Part shown: positions 51,799 through 60,300 of the stretch, one piece after another
Layout: each line of letters opens with the position of its first letter
Numbering within the stretch: position 1 is the first letter of the stretch
DNA from: Sodalinema lacuna_A
GTDB lineage: Bacteria; Cyanobacteriota; Cyanobacteriia; Cyanobacteriales; Geitlerinemataceae
Assembly (NCBI GenBank): GCA_900149785.2
Contig: FSSI02000002.1
Coordinates: 124,001-188,000 of the forward strand
Length of the DNA: 64,000 nucleotides
Direction of reading: 5' to 3'
The notes under the pieces: model-generated
Database searches by the model: none
What the model was told of the DNA's origin: nothing
What the model saw: only the letters and a program-made list of their open reading frames with translations
Made by a program: the position numbers and the translations under genes

Positions 51799-52470
51799 AT
51801 GGTAGCCATGCAGGATAAACCACTGGCGGCGGTATTTCACCAGATGGGAAGCGGTTCATTTCCGCCGGTTGTTGAAAATTATGAACGTGGAAAAACCATC
51901 TTTTTTCCCGGCGACCCCGCTGAACGCGTTTATTTTTTGGTTAAGGGTGCCGTGAAACTGTCTCGCGTCTATGAGGCGGGGGAGGAGATTACGGTAGCTC
52001 TGTTACGGGAAAATAGCGTTTTTGGGGTCTTGTCTTTGATTACCGGACATCGTTCGGATCGGTTTTACCACGCTGTGGCGTTTACACCGGTTGAGTTGCT
52101 CTCGGTTCCCATTGAACAAGTTGAGAAGGCCCTTAAGGAAGACCCGGATTTATCGATTTTGATGTTACAGGGGTTGTCATCCCGGATTTTACAGACGGAG
52201 ATGATGATCGAAACCCTCGCTCACCGAGATATGGGATCGCGCTTGGTGAGCTTTTTGCTGATTCTCTGTCGGGATTTTGGTCTCCCGAGTTCTGAGGGGA
52301 TCACGATTGATCTTAAGTTATCTCACCAAGCGATCGCTGAGGCTATTGGTTCAACTCGGGTGACGGTGACTCGTTTATTAGGAGATTTACGCCAAGATGA
52401 GATGATCTCGATTCATAAGAAGAAGATCACGGTTCATAATCCTGTGGCCCTGAGTCAACAGTTTACTTGA
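51799..52470 (+). CDS. ntcA: Global nitrogen regulator NtcA
   Basis: CRP/FNR-family activator of nitrogen-scarcity genes that binds 2-oxoglutarate and GTA-N8-TAC sites. The 223-residue protein aligns end to end with NtcA: FFPGDPAERVYFLVKGAVKL, VYEAGEEITVALLREN, VLSLITGHRSDRFYHAVAFT, LSHQAIAEAIGSTRVTVTRL (helix-turn-helix) and ISIHKKKITVHNPV. The ATG at 51799 (MVAMQDK) is preceded by GGGAGAGGA and matches the usual NtcA length; upstream in-frame codons are not family-like. Its probable target amt, with a perfect site, is also in this window. Confidence 0.98.
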   Translation: MVAMQDKPLAAVFHQMGSGSFPPVVENYERGKTIFFPGDPAERVYFLVKGAVKLSRVYEAGEEITVALLRENSVFGVLSLITGHRSDRFYHAVAFTPVELLSVPIEQVEKALKEDPDLSILMLQGLSSRILQTEMMIETLAHRDMGSRLVSFLLILCRDFGLPSSEGITIDLKLSHQAIAEAIGSTRVTVTRLLGDLRQDEMISIHKKKITVHNPVALSQQFT

Positions 52471-52535
52471 CATCCTCCCACGCTAATTCAAACTGAGTTA
52501 AAACCCGTTAAAATGGCATCCGCCGCATTCACCCA

Positions 52536-52589
52536 CGGCGGCGATCGCTCCTGTGTCACCATGCTATCAGCGGCGATCGCCGCCGTTTT
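52536..52589 (+). terminator. HIP1-containing hairpin after ntcA
   Basis: CGGCGGCGATCGC (52536-52548) and GCGATCGCCGCCG (52573-52585) form a perfect 13-bp stem, followed by TTTT. Both arms contain a HIP1 copy. It lies ~65 bp after the ntcA stop and looks like a rho-independent terminator. Confidence 0.65.
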
Positions 52590-52644
52590 GCGGTGAGTTA
52601 CGCCGCTGTCTCTCCCGAGGGGTCCCAATCGCACAGGAGGAGCC

Positions 52645-54147
52645 ATGACCACTGGATATGTTTTAATTTTGGCCATGTTGGTTCTCGGTTGCGCGATCGC
52701 AACGGTGGGAGATCAGATTGGAACCAAGGTGGGAAAGGCTCGCCTGAGTCTGTTTAACCTGCGTCCGCGCAAAACCGCTACTCTGGTTACGGTGGTGACA
52801 GGTGGCCTGATTTCGGCCTCGACTTTGGCGATTCTGTTGCTACTCGATCAACGGTTGCGTACTGGCTTATTTGAACTTGAGGAGATTCAGCAAGATTTAT
52901 ATTCGGCTCGCCGGGATTTGCAGGCTACACAAACGGATAAAATCCGCGTTGAGTCGGAACTGGCGGCGGCCCGCGATCGCGCGGTGTTGGTTCAAGAGCG
53001 TCTCGATGCACTCAATCGTTCCCTCGAACGGGTATCTCAGGATTTGGCTGAGGCTTTGGAGGAACAGGTTGCAACGCAACAACAATTACGAGAGACGGAA
53101 ACGGAGCTGCTTACCACAGAAGAAGAGCGCCGTCAAGCTGAATTAGAAATTCGCCGCATTGAATCTCAATTACTCGACACTGAGGCCCAACGACAGGCGT
53201 TACAGTCGGGGATTGCGCAACTACAACGCCAACAACGACAACTCGAAGCCGCCGCCGAACAGGCCCGGCGACAACTCCAGGCCCGCGATCGTGAACTCGA
53301 AGAGAATCGCCAGCGTTTGATGACGCAACAGGGAGAGTTAGTGCGTCAGGACAAGGAGCGATCGCAACAAGCTGAGGAGTTGCAACGCCAGGAATTGGAA
53401 CTCGCCGAACGCGAAGCACTCCTGGCTAGTCTCACTCAGCAACAGATGGCCCTACAAGAAGAGTTACAACGCATTGGCCAGGACTTTCAGTTATTACGGG
53501 AACGGCGTTTAGCGATTCTCCAGCAACAGGTGTTGACCTCGGCCCGGGTGCGGGTCCTCGATCCGACTCAGGTCGATGAGGTGGTCTTGCAAATTCTCCA
53601 AGAAGCCAATCGAGTCGCCACTCAAGTCCTTCGTCCAGGAACTCCCGAGACGGAGGAGGCCACGTTACGGATTGACTCTCAAGAGGTACGCAATTTGACG
53701 GACCGTTTGGCTGATGGTGAGGAGTATGTGGTTCGGGTGCGATCGTCTCGCAATTATCTCCTCGGAGAAGTTTTGGTGCGAGGCTTTTTTGAGGTGTTAC
53801 CCAATGAGGTGGTGTTTGAAGCCGATGAGGTGGTGGCTGAGGTCACGGTTGATTTAAATGATAATCTCGATGAGGTGGGGAATCGGGTCTATTGGTTGAT
53901 TGAAGCGGCTCGTTTTCAAGGGGAACGCGAAGGTATTTTGCCGGCACAAATTCAAATTATTGGTGGTCGTCCTCAGGAGTTTCAAGATTTCTTGGAACGT
54001 CTTTTGGAACAGTCGGGAGAAGTGACGGTTCAAGCCGTTGCTCAGGAATTAACTTATACAACAGGACCTTTATTTTTGAATATCAAAGTCCTGCAAAATG
54101 AGGAGGTTTTGTTTGAGTTGATGGTTGATAGTTCCTCGGAATCGTAG
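52645..54147 (+). CDS. DUF3084 coiled-coil membrane protein
   Basis: A 500-residue protein. Two N-terminal membrane segments (residues ~5-22 and ~50-70, VTVVTGGLISASTLAILLLL) are separated by a basic loop (KARLSLFNLRPRKTATL). Residues ~80-300 are a long coiled coil rich in Gln/Glu/Arg. The C-terminal ~190 residues form a beta-rich domain (VRVRSSRNYLLGEVLVRGFF, ADEVVAEVTVDLND). This is the cyanobacterial DUF3084 layout; its role is unknown. A strong AGGAGG ribosome site precedes the ATG. Confidence 0.82.
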   Translation: MTTGYVLILAMLVLGCAIATVGDQIGTKVGKARLSLFNLRPRKTATLVTVVTGGLISASTLAILLLLDQRLRTGLFELEEIQQDLYSARRDLQATQTDKIRVESELAAARDRAVLVQERLDALNRSLERVSQDLAEALEEQVATQQQLRETETELLTTEEERRQAELEIRRIESQLLDTEAQRQALQSGIAQLQRQQRQLEAAAEQARRQLQARDRELEENRQRLMTQQGELVRQDKERSQQAEELQRQELELAEREALLASLTQQQMALQEELQRIGQDFQLLRERRLAILQQQVLTSARVRVLDPTQVDEVVLQILQEANRVATQVLRPGTPETEEATLRIDSQEVRNLTDRLADGEEYVVRVRSSRNYLLGEVLVRGFFEVLPNEVVFEADEVVAEVTVDLNDNLDEVGNRVYWLIEAARFQGEREGILPAQIQIIGGRPQEFQDFLERLLEQSGEVTVQAVAQELTYTTGPLFLNIKVLQNEEVLFELMVDSSSES

Positions 54148-54278
54148 AGGTTGCCAGAGCCAAGTCCCGAGGAACGAGAAAATTTGTTTATAAATCCTAA
54201 AAATCATTGAATCCTGGCCATAGTCGAGCTTGAGTAGTCCCCGCCGAATCGTATAGGGTAAACAGTGCCAGGCATAGA

Positions 54279-54388
54279 GTTATACCATTTTTCAAAAAGT
54301 GTGCCATAGATGTCTGTAGGGGCGAACCGCAAGTGGCGCGCCCTCTTCGGTGTGTATGTCTGGCAAGGATTTCAAAAAATGGTATAAC
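54279..54388. mobile_element. MITE-like element 1 (110 bp, GTTATACCATTTTT ends)
   Basis: A 110-bp non-coding unit bounded by 14-bp inverted repeats, GTTATACCATTTTT at 54279-54292 and its complement at 54375-54388. It contains no ORF. A 27-bp internal stretch is repeated near 21.8 kb. No clear target-site duplication. This looks like a small non-autonomous transposable element; a hairpin-forming repeat is the alternative. Confidence 0.6.
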
Positions 54389-54453
54389 AAAGAAACCCGG
54401 TTTCTGAAGTTTGGGAATGGGATAAAATTGGGGTCATAGTCCCCTACTCGTTG

Positions 54454-54561
54454 CTATAGCGATCCTAAATCAGTTGTGGAAGACCCTCACGATGGCGGAC
54501 CCCTCTCCCCTTCTGGGAGAGGGGAGAAGAAGATGTTATAAATCATTTAGGATTGCTATAG
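54454..54561. mobile_element. MITE-like element 2 (108 bp, CTATAGC ends)
   Basis: 17-bp inverted repeats with one mismatch: CTATAGCGATCCTAAAT (54454-54470) and ATTTAGGATTGCTATAG (54545-54561). Inside is a perfect 10-bp hairpin, CCCCTCTCCC/GGGAGAGGGG (54500-54509 with 54515-54524). No ORF. The element sits just downstream of the broken vapC and ~65 bp from element 1. Confidence 0.6.
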
Positions 54562-54580
54562 GCTATGGATAAACAGCGCT

Positions 54581-55017
54581 CTAGGATTTAAGAAGACGAA
54601 CAAAACCCGCTTGATCGAAATGATGATCGCTAGTTAGAGCGTTGGTAATTTCTAATTGTTGCATGATTATAAATGATGTGGCATCAACCAGTGACCAATT
54701 TTTATCTAACCGCTGTTTTAAAAGTTCCCATGCGGCATTTTCAATCTGCTGATTGACGCGAACGAGTTGCAAATAAGGAGCAGATTGAATCGCATCAATA
54801 TATTGAAAAATTTGGGGGCGAGGAACTCTAAGTGGGCTATTCTAAGTGGACTATTGAGCAATGCTACAAGTTCAAGGACAATATAGTTACTTGTCACCAT
54901 TAAGTATTTTTGTTGTCTAGCTTGAGTAAACTATTCTACTGCATAGGGATGAGCCGGTTCAGTTTTGATAAATAAGTTGGCCCAGCCAGAAGTATCAACA
55001 AATACACTATTATTCAC
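54581..55017 (-). pseudogene. Broken VapC-type PIN-domain toxin
   Basis: The PIN reading can be traced through three pieces. The first piece starts at GTG 55017 (overlapping the antitoxin stop) and reads NNSVFVDTSGWANLFIKTEP with the first active-site Asp, ending at an in-frame TAG after PYAVE where TGG (Trp) is expected. The second reads SNYIVLELVALLNSPLR with the conserved Glu. There a 14-bp tandem duplication (54828-54841 and 54842-54855) shifts the frame. Removing one copy restores SPLRVPRPQIFQYIDAIQSA, running into the third piece, NWSLVDATSFIIMQQLEI and LTSDHHFDQAGF, which holds the last Asp residues. The toxin is therefore dead through two separate lesions. Confidence 0.82.
54828..54855 (-). 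repeat. 14-bp tandem duplication inside vapC
   Basis: CTAAGTGGGCTATT followed by CTAAGTGGACTATT. The pair differs at one base; length 14 is not a multiple of 3, so it causes the frameshift in the PIN gene. Confidence 0.9.
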
Positions 55018-55255
55018 TAGGCAACTCCCGTGAATAAATGGCTTCGCCAATATAGTCGTCGTGGCGAGATGCAATATCGTTATTTTCAGCGCTTAATGTG
55101 CCAATCAGTGCGGCAATTGGATCATCAGGTTGGGTAGCTAAGTCCTCTAATGATTTTAAGATCATTGCTTCTAAAGAGAGGTTGATGATTTGAGCTTTGG
55201 ATTCTAAACGTTGGCTCAGATTGTCGGGAAGTTCAAGGTTGATTTTTCGAGTCAT
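55010..55255 (-). CDS. VapB-type antitoxin
   Basis: An 81-residue protein with MTRKINLELPDNLSQRLESK (ribbon-helix-helix-like DNA-binding start) and a C-terminal part that would bind the PIN toxin. The stop overlaps the toxin start (GTGAATAA), the usual toxin-antitoxin arrangement. The antitoxin frame is intact although its toxin is broken, consistent with loss of the toxin first. Confidence 0.72.
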   Translation of the reverse strand: MTRKINLELPDNLSQRLESKAQIINLSLEAMILKSLEDLATQPDDPIAALIGTLSAENNDIASRHDDYIGEAIYSRELPSE

Positions 55256-55507
55256 TTTAATCAGGATGATATGAGTAATTAAGGGCTTGATCTTAACTTA
55301 AATTGCTGATACAATTAAACCAACAGTGTGATTCATTTTTCAAGCTGGTGACTCGTGCGGCGATCGCCAGGGGTTGATTTTCAGTAGGTTGCCGAGTCAT
55401 GGTCAGGGTTGAGTTTTCAGATGATTGGAGTCTCAGGATGATTATAACCCATCTTGTCAGAGAAAACCGAGTTTTGAGCCGCTGGAAAAGAAACCGTATT
55501 TCTAGCC

Positions 55508-55654
55508 GCATCTTGATTCCTTCACAAAGATTTAACAAAGAAACCCGGTTTCTGAGGTTTGGGAATGGGGTAAAATCAGGGTGCTATCCCCTACCCGGTG
55601 TGCGGCTATGGATGAACAACGAGTGCAGGCTTATTTATCCCTGATTCAAGAACT
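55508..55654 (+). pseudogene. Truncated duplicate of the TPR-CHAT gene promoter and 5' end
   Basis: This ~147-bp stretch matches 57290-57436 with about four mismatches. It includes the palindromic repeat, the leader and the first ~15 codons of the CHAT gene (ATG at 55608, then DEQRVQAYLSLIQELL). Similarity stops abruptly at the AAGAACT stretch; what follows is unrelated. The surrounding ~480 bp upstream of xisH (55256-55739) contain no other gene. Confidence 0.8.
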
Positions 55655-55739
55655 TCTGTCCGCTACGGGTAGGGATGATATGCGGCGACTCATGGAACAA
55701 TGGAGAATTCTCCTTAACTAGGCGCTGACAAGTGTTAGG

Positions 55740-56165
55740 ATGGATACAATGGCTAGAGATAAATTCCACTATGCTGTCAGACGGGGTTTAGAAAAACAAG
55801 AATGGCAGATTACCCACGATCCCTTACGTTTAGAATTGGGTTTATCTGACCGCGTAGAGATTGATTTAGGGGCGCAGCAACTCTTAGGGGTGCAGCGAAC
55901 CGGAGAAAAAATTGCCGTGGAAATTAAAAGTTTTTTGAATGACTCGGCGATGTTGGATTTTCATTTAGCATTGGGTCAGTTCTTAAATTACCGTTTGGTT
56001 CTCGAAAAACTTGATCCGGAACGGACTCTTTATTTGGCCATACCCGTAACTGCGTATGAATCATTTTTTTATCGACAATTGCCGCAACTTTCCATCCAAA
56101 CTTATCGTCTAAAATTAATAATTTATGAACCTAACGATGAGGTGATTTTACAATGGATAGAGTAG
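55740..56165 (+). CDS. xisH: XisH family protein
   Basis: A 141-residue protein of the XisH family, first known as a controlling factor for excision of the Anabaena fdxN element. It has KFHYAVRRGLEKQEWQITHD, VEIDLGAQQLLGVQ and AVEIKSFLNDSAMLDFHLAL. The D...ExK pattern in VEIDLGA and AVEIKS resembles PD-(D/E)XK nuclease-fold proteins, which is inference. No nif gene or excision element is nearby. It overlaps xisI by 13 bp. The ATG at 55740 or 55749 may be used. Confidence 0.9.
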   Translation: MDTMARDKFHYAVRRGLEKQEWQITHDPLRLELGLSDRVEIDLGAQQLLGVQRTGEKIAVEIKSFLNDSAMLDFHLALGQFLNYRLVLEKLDPERTLYLAIPVTAYESFFYRQLPQLSIQTYRLKLIIYEPNDEVILQWIE

Positions 56166-56488
56166 CGAAGTATAGACAGATTATTCAGGAAATTTTGACG
56201 GAGTATTCGACGGGTTCTCCGTTGGGGGGAGAGATTGAATCAGAAACAGTTTTCGATGTCAAAGCGGATCGGTATTTGGTGGTTGATTTAGGATGGAATG
56301 GACCCCGGAGGATTTATAATTGCTTGATTCACCTGGAAATTCGTTCAGGAAAAATCTGGATTCAGCGCAATCAAACCGACTGTTCCTTGAGCGATGAGTT
56401 GTTAAGTAAGGGTGTGGAGAGGGAAGATATTATTTTGGGTCTACAGCCCCCTGAGTTGCGAAAATATACAGGTTTGGGGGTGAGTTAG
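56153..56488 (+). CDS. xisI: XisI family protein
   Basis: A 111-residue partner of XisH: VAKYRQIIQEILTEYSTGSP, FDVKADRYLVVDLGWNGPRR, LIHLEIRSGKIWIQRNQTD and LGLQPPELRKYTGLGVS. Overlap with xisH shows a two-gene operon, as in most cyanobacteria that carry the pair outside any heterocyst element. The molecular role is unresolved. Confidence 0.9.
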   Translation: MDRVAKYRQIIQEILTEYSTGSPLGGEIESETVFDVKADRYLVVDLGWNGPRRIYNCLIHLEIRSGKIWIQRNQTDCSLSDELLSKGVEREDIILGLQPPELRKYTGLGVS

Positions 56489-56547
56489 TCAGTGGGAAGC
56501 AACCCAGTTTCTGGTAGCATCTCGATTCCTTCACCAAGATTTAACAA

Positions 56548-56562
56548 AGAAACCCGGTTTCT
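56548..56562. repeat. 15-bp palindrome AGAAACCCGGTTTCT, island copy
   Basis: One of several copies of this palindrome in the island (also 54391-54405, 55539-55553, 57321-57335 and an inverted copy at 57271-57285, with a decayed one near 55489). Each is embedded in a longer shared context TTTAACAAAG...CTGAGGTT. Confidence 0.85.
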
Positions 56563-56583
56563 GAGGTTACAGTTACAGGGGGT

Positions 56584-57034
56584 GTGATGGTTGCGGTATA
56601 TTTAGATGTGTGTTGTCTCAATCGCCCCTTTGATGACTGGGTGCAGGAGCGGGTTCGGCTAGAGGGAGACTCAGTTTTAAGTATTCTGGAACGGGTTCGC
56701 ACGGGAGAATGGCAACTAATTTCCAGTGAAGCCATTCTCGTAGAACTGGAAAAAATGCGGAATCTGGAGAAAAAAACCAGCATCTTTAATCTCTTGGCAT
56801 TAGCAACACGAATGCAGGAAATCAATCAGGGGGTTGAGGAACGTTCACGACAACTAGAAGGTCTGGGTTTTGGGCTTTTTGATTCTTTTCATCTGGCTGG
56901 TGCAGAAGCGTCCGGATATTTTTCTTTCTACGGATGATCGCTTGCTCAAGACGGCTCGCAGGCATGAACACCAATTGAAGGTAGCTATTCGTAATCCGGT
57001 GGTGTGGCTGATTGAGGTTTTACAGGAGCAGTAA
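56584..57034 (+). pseudogene. Frameshifted PIN-domain (VapC-like) gene
   Basis: The frame from ATG 56584 encodes VYLDVCCLNRPFDDW (Asp near the start), EAILVELEKMRNLEK and FDSFHLAGAEASG with the conserved Asp-His of the SFHL type. It then ends in a short false tail (YFSFYG). In the +1 frame from 56915 the rest reads DIFLSTDDRLLKTARRHEHQ then LKVAIRNPVVWLIEVLQEQ, which is the normal end of the family. A single-base insertion or 2-base deletion at ~56911-56915 breaks it. Sequencing error cannot be excluded. A small gene 13 bp downstream is probably its antitoxin. Confidence 0.78.
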
Positions 57035-57047
57035 ACAGGAGTTTTTC

Positions 57048-57242
57048 ATGATGAACGCATTAGAGTTAAGAGAAAAGGGCTATCAGATTTTAGTCAATCA
57101 TTTGGGACAGTCTGATGCGATTCGCTTTTTGCAACAAATGGGTTGGGGACAGGGAGATTATACCCAGGAAAGGCGCGAGGTTTTAGAGTCGGTGACGCGG
57201 GAGGAGTTTTTGGAGGAGTTACGCAAAATCAGAAATCTTTAG
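57048..57242 (+). CDS. Small antitoxin-like protein
   Basis: A 64-residue protein with MNALELREKGYQILVNHLGQ and DAIRFLQQMGWGQGDYTQER, a pattern shared by small cyanobacterial proteins that sit beside PIN genes. The ATG at 57048 (or 57051) is preceded by AGGAG. It follows the PIN gene by 13 bp. It is intact, so its loss of partner may be recent. No DNA-binding motif is obvious. Confidence 0.65.
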   Translation: MMNALELREKGYQILVNHLGQSDAIRFLQQMGWGQGDYTQERREVLESVTREEFLEELRKIRNL

Positions 57243-57270
57243 CTATCCAGTTTCTGGTTAGTCGGGCAAA

Positions 57271-57335
57271 AGAAACCGGGTTTCTAGCAGCATCTCGATT
57301 CTTTCACAAAGATTTAACAAAGAAACCCGGTTTCT
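57271..57335. repeat. Paired inverted palindromic repeats upstream of the CHAT gene
   Basis: AGAAACCGGGTTTCT (57271-57285) and AGAAACCCGGTTTCT (57321-57335) flank a ~35-bp spacer, about 55 bp before the CHAT start. The same context is copied at 55489-55553, so the repeat and the CHAT promoter were duplicated together. Confidence 0.85.
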
Positions 57336-57389
57336 GAGGTTTGGGAATGGGGTAAAATCGGGGTGCTATCCCCTACCCGGTGTGCGGCT

Positions 57390-60300
57390 ATGGATGAACA
57401 ACGAGTGCAGGCTTATTTATCCCTGATTCAAGAACTCCTGGAATGTCCCAGTGGGGAGGAACCGCAAATCCTCAACGGTCATCTGGAGTTGGTGGATGAG
57501 GGGTTTGTGCAGGTGTGCGAGTTGGTGGCGGCACAGTTGCAGGAGGAGGGACGGGACAACCAGGCGGGGTTTCTGCAGGAGGTGGCGCAGGAGGTGGCGG
57601 CGTTTTTGCAGCACGGGGAAACTGGAAAGAATCAGCAACAGGCATTAGAGAATTTTTGGCTACAACTGGTCAAAACGGAGAGAGAAAGCGGGGGTGATAC
57701 AGCCGCAGTCCATCAGGTGATGCGGCAAAATATGAGGCTGGTTGTTCCCGCCTTGGGGGATGTTATTTCCGAGTTAATGCCAGGACTTCTCGCTCGAAAT
57801 CCTGGCCAAGAAGAAGAGGTGGCAGTTTTAGTTGAAGATACCTGCACCAGTATTCAACAATTTCCAGGGGGTGGTTATGCAGAAGCCTTAGAGATTGCCA
57901 TCCGGGGCTATGGGGTGGTGCTGGAACTAGGGGGCTATCCCCCGGAAAAACGAGTGCCAACCCTGACTAACCTCGGGGCGGCTCACTGCACCCAAGCCCA
58001 GATGGGCATCGACCCCACGGTCAATCTTGCAAGTGCTATTGCTGTCTATAATGAAGCGGTGGGCGTTGGTAGAGAGTTGGGGTTAGAAAAAGACCTCTCC
58101 GCTACCCTGACTAACCTCGGAATTGCTCAGGTAACCCAAGCCCAGATGGGCATCGACCCAGCCGCCAATCTAGAAAGGGCAATTACTGCCTACGATGAAG
58201 CGGCAGGGATTTTGCAGGAGTTGGGGTTAGACGAAGATCTCTCTCTTGCTCTGACTAATCTTGGAGCTACCCATTACACTCAAGCTAATCTGGGCATCCA
58301 CCCCGCCAACAATCTCAAAGGTGCGATCACTGCTTACCATAAAGCCATAGCCATTCAGCAGAAGTTAGGGTTAGAAAAAGCTCTCTCTGCTACCCTAATT
58401 AACGTCGGAGTTACCTGGCAAATCCAGGCTGAGATGGGAATAAATCCAACCGATAATCTCTGCCGTGCGATAGATGCTTACTATAAAGCCATAACCATTC
58501 AGCGGAAGTTAGAGTTAGAAAAAGATCTCTCCGCTACTCTGACTAACCTCGGACTTGCCCGCCGCACCCAAGCGAATCTGGGTATCAAACCTAAAAATAA
58601 TCTCGAAAGTGCAATCACCGCCTACGATGAAGCCACCCGAATTCGAAAGAAGTTAGGGTTAGAAAAAGACCTCTCCCAAACCCTGACTAACCTGGGAAAT
58701 GCCCGCCTCACACAAGCTAATCTCAGCATAAGCCCCACGGCAAATCTGGAAAGGGCAATTACTGCCTACGATGAAGCAGCAGAGATTCGGCGGCGGTTGG
58801 GGTTAGCCCGCGACTTGGCAGGAACCCTAAATAACTTTGGTTTTGCCTACCAAACTCAATCTCGCCTCGCTGGGAACAGTTTCACCCAGACACAACAAGC
58901 TCTAGAAAATGCCTACCGTAGCTTCCAGGAAGCCCTAGACCTGGTGGAATATCTGCGGGGTGAAATTAAAGCCGATAGTGAGGGCTATAAACGCAACTTT
59001 AATGAAGAATGGAATAACGTTTATCGTGGGATGGTGGAAGTGTGCCTAGAGTTGAGCCGGTACCAGGATGCTATTGAATATGTAGACCGCAGTAAAGCCC
59101 GCAACTTAGTGGAACTCATCGCCACCCGTGACGCCTACCCAGGGGGAGTGATTCCCGAGAACATCCGCCAACAGTTGCAGCAACTCAAAATCGCCATTGC
59201 CCAAGCAGAAAGCCGCCTGCAAGAGGAGGAAAACCCGAACTATACCCACCTCAACCAACTGCGGCAACAAAAGCAACAACTCGAACCCTACAAACCCCTG
59301 CATTTTCAGGCGATGCAAGAGTTATTGGATGAGGAAACCGCGATTTTGGAATGGTACATTCTGCCGGATAAATTCCTCACCTTCACCCTCACCGCCGAAA
59401 GTCTCAACCTCTGGACATCTTCGGAGGAAGACCTAGGTAAACTCATCGAGTGGGGAAATGCCTATCTAAACGACTACCGCAACCGAGACAACAGCCAATG
59501 GCGCGAAACCCTAGCCCAACGCCTGGAAGAACTCCCCAAAATCCTGCATCTGGATGAAATCCTGCAAAACCTGCGGCAACAATTCCCCAACTGCCAAAAA
59601 CTCATCCTCATACCTCACCTTGGTCTGCACCTGTTCCCCCTCCATGCCTTACCCGTTGCCACAGGAGAGGGTGAGGGCAAATTCCTACAAGACCTCTTCC
59701 CCAAAGGTGTCACCTACGCCCCCAACTGCCAACTGCTGCAACAAGCCCAAAATCGGCAACGCCCCCACTTTAACCAACTCTTCGCCATCCAAAACCCTAC
59801 CGAAGACCTGGACTGGGCTGATGTAGAAATCGAAAACATCCGCACCCTCTTCCCTGACCGAAACACCCTGGCGAGGAACAACGCCACCACCGCTAAACTT
59901 CTGGACAAACAACGCCAGGAAATCCTAAGCCAAACCCATCACCTGTTCTTCTCCTGTCACGCTGCCTTTAACCCCACCTCCCCCCTGGACTCTGGATTAC
60001 TCCTGGCGGATGGAGTCCTCACCTTAGAAAACATCATCGCCAACCTGAACCTCAGCAATTGCAGCCTTGTCACCCTTTCCGCCTGCGAAACCGGACAAGT
60101 CGCCATTGACCAAACCGATGAATATATCAGCCTCTCCAGTGGCTTTATCCTGGCGGGTAGCCCTAGCGTCCTGGTTAGCCTCTGGTCCGTCAATCAGGTT
60201 TCTACCGCCCTGCTGCTGATTAGAACCTACGAACTGCTGCAACAACAACCGAGTCAACTTGCCCAAGCCTTGCCAGCGGCTCAAAAGTGGCTGCGAGAAA

